DNA of 20,221 nucleotides from a virus. The stretch covers positions 1 to 20,221 of the IMG/VR virus record IMGVR_UViG_3300025141_001011. One strand, given 5' to 3'. The notes below the pieces were generated by a model. It searched no databases. It was not told the origin of the DNA and saw only the letters and a list, made by a program, of their open reading frames with translations. The translations under genes and the position numbers were made by a program. Positions 16,141-20,221 of this stretch are shown here, piece by piece; within the stretch, counting starts at the first letter, position 1; each line of letters opens with the position of its first letter.

Positions 16141-17031
16141 TTACTCTCTATAAAACTCATTATCACTTTTCCATGGCTTTTTATCGCCGATAATTGATCT
16201 TTCTCTTATTAATTTAACCTCAACTATAGTTTCTTTTCGTATTATCTGTGGTTTTGAGTCATTTTCCCCATCTCCCATCAAATAGCCTAAAACTTTAATA
16301 TCAATTTTTGTTGAAAACATCCTCTCTTCTTCGGATAAATTTGAAGCGTTGTTGTTTTGAGAAAAATCTTGTTGAATGAATGCTTCATATCTATGATTGT
16401 TTTTTGTAAATACAAAAGAATTGATTTGCCCTGTTGCCGTAATGAATGGGGTTAGCATTGTGTTCATTTGTTGTTGATATTCCGACCTAAGTGTTATAGA
16501 ATATGTCATTGCAACATATGTTGGTATTGGGGCGTAAAATTCTTCATAAACTATTTTTTTATTACCTTTTATGTCGGGATTAGCACCGGCAGTTTTTAAA
16601 TCGCGATCATAATCTGCATTGGCGTAATTTCTTGTTTTTTCTTGCATTATCCTTCGGCCGATACAAACAGTCCCGCCTCTATATCCTCTGGGTCCTTCTT
16701 TGGAAGGAAACAAATTGGCCTGAAAGGATCCCTTAAAAGAAGGATCTTTTGTCATAGCCGTTCTTTCTATAGTTACAAGGGGCAATTTTAATCTTCCAAC
16801 CGAATCTCTTAAGGCCTTGTCACTTTTAATTTGAAACGCTCGCTCCGTTGACATCCACAAGACGGGTACTTTTTTAAATCCTGTGTTCGTCACAACATGC
16901 AGGTTCATTACTTCATCAACATGCTCATAAAACCCACTATCAATGGTTTCTATGGTTGATGGTAGGATACTTGGTTCTTGAAGTTCAGGAGGCATTGAAT
17001 AGACCATCTCTCGCTTTAATACATTCGGCAT
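16141..17031 (-). CDS. Probable tail terminator / sheath stabiliser (gp15-like neck protein)
   Basis: This 296-residue protein contains KVPVLWMSTERAFQIKSD, LKLPLVTIERTAMTKD and, further on, YVAMTYSITLRSEYQQQMN and a QINSFVFTKNNHRYEAFIQ segment. The build is that of an alpha/beta tail-completion protein. It lies just after the gp13- and gp14-like genes and just before the sheath, where T4-like phages place gp15, which caps the finished tail and joins it to the neck. The longest start at 17031 overlaps the previous gene by 47 bases; later in-frame ATGs at 17007 and 16995 are possible, the last giving an 11-base overlap. None has a strong ribosome binding site. The gp15 call rests mainly on position and general pattern. 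Confidence 0.6.
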   Translation of the reverse strand: MPNVLKREMVYSMPPELQEPSILPSTIETIDSGFYEHVDEVMNLHVVTNTGFKKVPVLWMSTERAFQIKSDKALRDSVGRLKLPLVTIERTAMTKDPSFKGSFQANLFPSKEGPRGYRGGTVCIGRRIMQEKTRNYANADYDRDLKTAGANPDIKGNKKIVYEEFYAPIPTYVAMTYSITLRSEYQQQMNTMLTPFITATGQINSFVFTKNNHRYEAFIQQDFSQNNNASNLSEEERMFSTKIDIKVLGYLMGDGENDSKPQIIRKETIVEVKLIRERSIIGDKKPWKSDNEFYRE

Positions 17032-17473
17032 CTATTTCAAATTTATGATCAATTTGCCCGAACAGTTGTTTGGTTTCTAATAATTTCACTATCTCGTAGT
17101 AAATATCACCATAAAGAACAAAATCCCCTTCTCTAACATATAAATCTTGATCTTCGACAAGCCTTCTCTTATGAAATCTGACTGTTATCTTTGTATTTTT
17201 ATCCATTCCTATGTTCTCGAGATAATTTGATTCAATACCTTGAAATTCAACCATGGCGTAAACCCTAATTGGAGGAAGAAACGTTTTTTCAATAGCCTCG
17301 CCATATAGGGGGTGAAAATTTGTGTGGCTAATATCAATGGGATAATATAGAACTTGCTGCCCAACAACTCTTTCGATGATTTCATCGTTGACCTGCTTAA
17401 CAAGATTTCTTTCCTTCTCTCCCAAAAACATTGGAGGGGGCGGAGTTGCTGGTTGTGACCATTTATCTGACAT
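16985..17473 (-). CDS. Neck / head-closure protein, gp14-like
   Basis: This 162-residue protein has a Pro-rich N-terminus, then QQVLYYPIDISHTNFHPLYGEA (in part), PPIRVYAMVEFQGI, ITVRFHKRRL, and REGDFVLYGDIYYEIVKL followed by FGQIDHKFEIDAECIKA. The order of 'YYP...', 'V.V.F..RR' and 'GD.... YEI' followed by a final beta stretch matches gp14-like neck proteins of T4-related phages, which close the portal after packaging. GGGGTG precedes the ATG by a short spacer, two bases after the gp13-like stop. It is shorter than T4 gp14 (256 residues), so it is a compact version or a related head-closure protein. Confidence 0.65.
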   Translation of the reverse strand: MSDKWSQPATPPPPMFLGEKERNLVKQVNDEIIERVVGQQVLYYPIDISHTNFHPLYGEAIEKTFLPPIRVYAMVEFQGIESNYLENIGMDKNTKITVRFHKRRLVEDQDLYVREGDFVLYGDIYYEIVKLLETKQLFGQIDHKFEIDAECIKARDGLFNAS

Positions 17474-17476
17474 TTA

Positions 17477-18748
17477 TCACCCCACATATACCGGCAATGG
17501 TATTTTCTCTTGAATCTTGTTAATATTCTCTATTGTGGCCCCTTCCTTCTCGACCAACTTATCATAGGTCATCTCGTCCAAAATCTCCTTTAGTTCGTCT
17601 CGTAAGGCCGTCTGTTCTTCCTTGGCCTGTCCAAGCAGGTCACTGGCATTAAGTGTAATAGAATCGCCGGGAATGGGCACAACGCCCCCAAATTTACCCC
17701 TCACTTGCCCCAAGGTTTCTTTTGACAGAGCCAAGGCAAATCTTCGAATCCATTGTTTTCCAATTGAGTTAATGTTAACAAATGGAATGTTTTTAAACGG
17801 AAGGGTGTTCATGTTGTTAACACCTTCAAGCCCTTCGTTATCATTTCCATCGTCTTCGAAAGCATCTGATTTGACCGAAAATTTAATCCAGAATTTTTCT
17901 GGGGAGACTTGGGTTGGAATTGGGTAAAGCTTCAGATTATTATCAATAATTTCATATGAATAATGAGAAGTTCTTGTATATAAATGATCCTCATATGATA
18001 CTGCTTGAAGTTTATTTTGCCATGCCGGTATTACTTGAAAGGTACTGTCATCAGCATATTGGCCATAATTGTGAAAGTCTCCAACAACGTTGAGGCCTCC
18101 ATAATATCCATAGAACCTCCACATTTGTCTTGGGGATACATAATAAACTTGTCTTACTTTAATTCTTTTATTTTCAATTTTGTTATAGAAATTAAGCCCA
18201 CTGTCGTTAACAGCCGAAGCTGAAATTAAATTCTGTAAATCATACACTTGCTGGTTTGTTACTCTATCAATTGAAGCAGAGTAGATTGGTTCTGTACCCC
18301 CGACGTTTGCTTTGTTAGAAAACCAATCAGAAGTCCTCTCAACCATTTCAAATTTCATTTTTGGAAATTTAAGATTGGCGTTCTCATTAGCAGCCGAACC
18401 CGAAGCTGAACCGGAGAACTCTCCAGTGTGAGCAAACGAGCCCGTAGTGCCGCCTAGGGCGCTCCCTAATGCATTTTTGGACTGGTGGATGTTAAGTAGG
18501 TAGGAGTACTCTAAGCATGCCTCCTCGTAGTTAGCATAAACGCTTATGGCCTTTAGTTCGATATCAAGAATATCTCCACCAAGTTTCTTATATGTGTATG
18601 CAACTTGAGCAGCCGCCCCAGCAAGAAAATCGGCATCTGTAGAATAAACCCCAATTGGCAATGAGGCTGCGACATCAGTTGTTGAGCCGGTTGATGGCAA
18701 AATGATGACACTTGTTTGTGAAGATGGTGTTAAGGTTGGAACAGACAT
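17477..18748 (-). CDS. Neck protein, gp13-like
   Basis: This 423-residue protein has an N-terminal helical part (FLAGAAAQVAYTYKKLGGD, then YANYEEACLEYSYLLNIHQS, residues about 41-90), a middle beta-rich part with VYYVSPRQMWRFYGYYGG, and a C-terminal block QWIRRFALALSKETLGQVR (332-350), KFGGVVPIPG and LNASDLLGQAKEEQTALRDE. The C-terminal block parallels the W-x-x-R-Y-x-x-A-L-I-K...G...LPGG...L-N-G-x-x-I...A..E pattern of T4-type gp13, which forms the neck between portal and tail. A Ser/Gly/Ala-rich loop (about 97-125) is an insertion. The start lies 10 bases after the previous stop without a strong binding site, so coupling is likely. Confidence 0.78.
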   Translation of the reverse strand: MSVPTLTPSSQTSVIILPSTGSTTDVAASLPIGVYSTDADFLAGAAAQVAYTYKKLGGDILDIELKAISVYANYEEACLEYSYLLNIHQSKNALGSALGGTTGSFAHTGEFSGSASGSAANENANLKFPKMKFEMVERTSDWFSNKANVGGTEPIYSASIDRVTNQQVYDLQNLISASAVNDSGLNFYNKIENKRIKVRQVYYVSPRQMWRFYGYYGGLNVVGDFHNYGQYADDSTFQVIPAWQNKLQAVSYEDHLYTRTSHYSYEIIDNNLKLYPIPTQVSPEKFWIKFSVKSDAFEDDGNDNEGLEGVNNMNTLPFKNIPFVNINSIGKQWIRRFALALSKETLGQVRGKFGGVVPIPGDSITLNASDLLGQAKEEQTALRDELKEILDEMTYDKLVEKEGATIENINKIQEKIPLPVYVG

Positions 18749-18758
18749 ATTACCATAA

Positions 18759-19010
18759 TTAGTCTATTATTTTGCTTTCCTCAGCCTTCTTTTGTTCAAG
18801 CTGAACTTGTTGAAGTTTTTGAATTGCTTCATCCCAAGATTCAAGACCCTTAACGGGCTTCTCTTTTGTCTCGACTTTAACTTCGCATTTTTTCTTGTCT
18901 TCTTCCTGTTTGCAAATCGTCTTTTCTTCTTCAACAAGAAGCGAAGCAACTGCTTTTCCAAAATCAGGTGAGTCGGCTCCCATAAGGGCAAGAATAAAAA
19001 TTAATTGCAT
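18759..19010 (-). CDS. Small exported-looking protein with a Cys pair
   Basis: This 83-residue protein starts at the ATG at 19010, which has GGAG eight bases upstream; a GTG at 19019 would add three residues. It overlaps the end of the previous gene by 10 bases. Its N-terminus (MQLIFILALMGADSP) is a short hydrophobic stretch like a signal peptide, followed by one Cys pair (CKQEEDKKKC) and a strongly charged, helical remainder (EEAIQ- and QLEQKK-type sequence). There is no lipobox Cys. Together with the membrane-anchored coiled-coil gene before it, it resembles a two-component envelope pair, but it is not a canonical Rz1. I do not know its function. Confidence 0.6.
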   Translation of the reverse strand: MQLIFILALMGADSPDFGKAVASLLVEEEKTICKQEEDKKKCEVKVETKEKPVKGLESWDEAIQKLQQVQLEQKKAEESKIID

Positions 19011-19252
19011 CCTAAACACTCCATTTCATGTACGCTGCAAATTAAACATTTAAGCTGCTGTCCTTTCTTGTCAAGTTCTTCTCGAAGCGAGGCAATATCT
19101 TCGCTTTGTTGCTCGATCATAACAGTTTGCTCTTGCTGTTCTTCTTCTGCTTTCTCAAGCCGAAACCGAACATCATTCCAAGTCGTAATCATTCCAATTA
19201 TGGTACCTCCGACTCCCAAGGCGATAGCTACAGTTTTTAAATCAATCTGCAT
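19001..19252 (-). CDS. Small membrane-anchored coiled-coil protein ending in two CxxC motifs
   Basis: This 83-residue protein has a membrane segment near its N-terminus (residues about 7-26, VAIALGVGGTIIGMITTW), then a long coiled coil (EKAEEEQQEQTVMIEQQSED and on to about residue 66), and ends in CLICSVHEMECLGCN with two CxxC motifs separated by seven residues. The four Cys could bind a metal or form disulfides. GAGG lies 10 bases before the ATG. An N-terminal anchor followed by a coiled coil is the layout of inner-membrane spanins and of some small lysis or assembly factors. Position before the neck genes, not in a visible lysis cassette, makes that only a suggestion. Confidence 0.65.
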   Translation of the reverse strand: MQIDLKTVAIALGVGGTIIGMITTWNDVRFRLEKAEEEQQEQTVMIEQQSEDIASLREELDKKGQQLKCLICSVHEMECLGCN

Positions 19253-19295
19253 TTTTTCAAATCCTCGTTGCGAATATAACTAGTCTCTGTCTATG

Positions 19296-19685
19296 CTAAA
19301 AGCATGCTAGTCTTTTCTCTTCGATGGCCTCGATGATTTGCTTTTTTGTGGTTCTTGAAGTGATACCTTCAATTTCAAGTTGCTCTGCAAGGGATAATAG
19401 CTCTGCCTTCTTCATTTTTTTCAATTCATCGGATGAAGGTTTTTCTTCAATAAAATCTTCGACCAATTCTGTTAGTTTTTCTTCCACCTTTCCAAGCATT
19501 TCCATGGAGGCAATTTCCATCACTTCTTCAACAATGGTATCAAACAACTCTTCTCTTTTGGTCTCTTGGAGCCTCTCGATCATTTCGGAATTGTCTTCAA
19601 TAAGTTCTTTTTTATAGATACGCTCCCGTTGTCCGGGCTTAGTCTCCTTCTCACTAATCAAGACACGTTTAAATTTTTTAGCCAT
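19296..19685 (-). CDS. Small acidic protein with C-terminal SAP/Rho-N-like motif
   Basis: This 129-residue protein starts with a basic patch (MAKKFKRVLI), continues with a Glu-rich helical middle (MIERLQETKREELFDTIVEE and on), and ends with LKKMKKAELLSLAEQLEIEG, then TTKKQIIEAIEEK. The ending has the helix-extension-helix pattern of SAP, HeH and Rho-N domains, which bind nucleic acid or join to other proteins. AAAGGAG precedes the ATG. It is the first gene after a terminator, and a promoter for the neck-tail operon may lie in the AT-rich gap before it. Similar small proteins sit near head-tail genes of many phages; a role in head or connector assembly is a guess. Confidence 0.65.
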   Translation of the reverse strand: MAKKFKRVLISEKETKPGQRERIYKKELIEDNSEMIERLQETKREELFDTIVEEVMEIASMEMLGKVEEKLTELVEDFIEEKPSSDELKKMKKAELLSLAEQLEIEGITSRTTKKQIIEAIEEKRLACF

Positions 19686-19718
19686 AGGACTCTCCTTTGT
19701 TTATTAATTAGTTATTAA

Positions 19719-19752
19719 ATAAAAAACCCCCAACCAGCAGGAAGGGGGTTTA
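19719..19752 (-). terminator. Strong intrinsic terminator after the LamG-like structural gene
   Basis: On the minus strand an 8-bp stem (AAACCCCC pairing with GGGGGTTT) encloses a 12-base loop and is followed by six T. It lies about 23 bases after the stop of the partial structural gene and ends about 34 bases before the next ATG. It separates the capsid-side gene from the neck-tail operon. Confidence 0.85.
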
Positions 19753-19774
19753 ATTGTTAGAGAACGAAGGTAAA

Positions 19775-20221
19775 TTATCGTTCCATGCAAATTCTTACAT
19801 AATCAATTCGCAACGTATCAGCAGCCGCATCAACTCTCTGAGCGAAGTGAATTGCTGGAAAAATAATTGTCCCGTCATTTGGAACATTTGAAGAAGTAGA
19901 AACTTTAAGCGCACCATTAACATATGCATGAACCATGTTTCCATCCCAGTAATATGCCAAATTCATCCAAGTATCATCAGCAACATCTACACCAGTATCG
20001 GTAAGGGTTTCGGTGTCTCCTTTTGCGGTTATAAGATTTATGTCTGTCGCTGCATCTCCGGCGATAACATAAAAGCCAATGGCGTCTTCTGTTGCCCCAC
20101 CGCCATCTGTCAAGATAGATGTCTCCTCAGCGCCGTCATCAGAAGCCAACCCAACAAACCAACCAGTCAAATCAGCATCTGAATTTTGAATTCTACATTC
20201 AAACCACAGTTTGCGAGAAGA
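19775..20221 (-). CDS. Concanavalin/LamG-like virion protein, C-terminal part, truncated by window edge
   Basis: The frame is open from the right window edge (first residues SSRKLWFECRIQNSD) to the stop at 19775, giving 148 residues and no believable start inside. The sequence reads WFVGLASDDG, AIGFYVIAGD, then LTDTGVDVADDTWMNLAYYW, VHAYVNGALKVST and TLRIDYVRICMER. Alternating beta strands, the DDTWMNLAYYWDG turn and the 'VNG' loop fit a concanavalin/LamG-type jelly roll, common in phage capsid surface and fibre proteins. It is rich in Asp and Ala and poor in Lys. A terminator follows it. Its position before the neck genes suggests a head or head-associated protein; a carbohydrate-binding role is possible but not shown. 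Confidence 0.7.
   Translation of the reverse strand, partial: SSRKLWFECRIQNSDADLTGWFVGLASDDGAEETSILTDGGGATEDAIGFYVIAGDAATDINLITAKGDTETLTDTGVDVADDTWMNLAYYWDGNMVHAYVNGALKVSTSSNVPNDGTIIFPAIHFAQRVDAAADTLRIDYVRICMER

Noticed and set aside
18759-19252. Canonical Rz/Rz1 spanin pair
   Set aside because: The second protein has no lipobox Cys and is short of Pro, the pair is not nested, and no lysis genes are seen nearby. Kept only as a loose resemblance.
19293-19305. Small hairpin ATGCT-TTT-AGCAT at the end of the 129-residue gene
   Set aside because: Five base pairs, a three-base loop and no T-tract; it overlaps the stop codon and is likely chance.
2338-19617. Many plus-strand ORFs of 60-190 codons across the tail genes
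   Set aside because: All are antisense to well-supported genes, lack ribosome binding sites or recognisable motifs, and have the low-quality composition of shadow frames.
1-20221. tRNA genes, CRISPR arrays, insertion sequences or integrase genes
   Set aside because: None seen; nearly all of the window is coding on one strand and the gaps are too short.

Overview
This window is a stretch of the virion-morphogenesis region of a myovirus-type (contractile-tailed) dsDNA phage. The evidence is a recognisable contractile-tail set: T4-like neck proteins, a tail sheath protein, two gp19-like tube proteins, a gp26-like protein, a tape measure protein and baseplate proteins. Every supported gene is on the minus strand, so transcription runs from high to low coordinates. 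Genes are packed tightly, with gaps from 4-17-base overlaps up to about 90 bases. The DNA is fairly AT-rich. I found no tRNA, integrase, CRISPR array or insertion sequence, and no gene-free stretch longer than about 90 bases. The host cannot be named from this sequence; Sec-type signal peptides and the T4-like tail point to a bacterial, probably Gram-negative, host.

Layout in transcription order. (1) 20221-19775: C-terminal part of a concanavalin/LamG-like structural protein that enters from the right edge. It is followed by a strong intrinsic terminator. (2) 19685-18759: three small genes, namely a protein with a C-terminal SAP/Rho-N-like helix-extension-helix motif, a membrane-anchored coiled-coil protein ending in two CxxC motifs, and a small exported-looking protein. 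(3) 18748-16141: the neck module (gp13-like, gp14-like, and probably gp15-like). (4) 16080-11889: a very large sheath protein and two paralogous tube proteins. (5) 11871-10857: a gp26-like zinc-ribbon protein overlapping a short +1-frame ORF at a run of seven T. This has the position and shape of a frameshifted tail assembly chaperone. A second intrinsic terminator follows. (6) 10786-2757: tape measure, an internally duplicated tube-initiator-like protein, a gp53/LysM-like protein and a 1136-residue hub-like protein. (7) 2742-800: a Sec-signal protein and a glycine-tailed protein of unknown role. (8) 785-1: the N-terminal 261 codons of a family A DNA polymerase, which runs off the left edge. 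It has no in-window stop and would be missed by a caller that needs a complete ORF.

The genes can be read as an assembly line: neck and connector, contractile tail, chaperone, tape measure, baseplate. The terminators sit after the capsid-surface gene and after the sheath/tube/chaperone block. That fits lowering transcription before genes whose products are needed in few copies. The most interesting points are the probable recoding site in the chaperone, the tandem-duplicated tube-initiator-like protein, the Ca-loop-like insertion in one tube paralog, two exported Cys-pair proteins among virion genes, and a family A polymerase with no visible exonuclease motif joined directly to a T4-like tail module.
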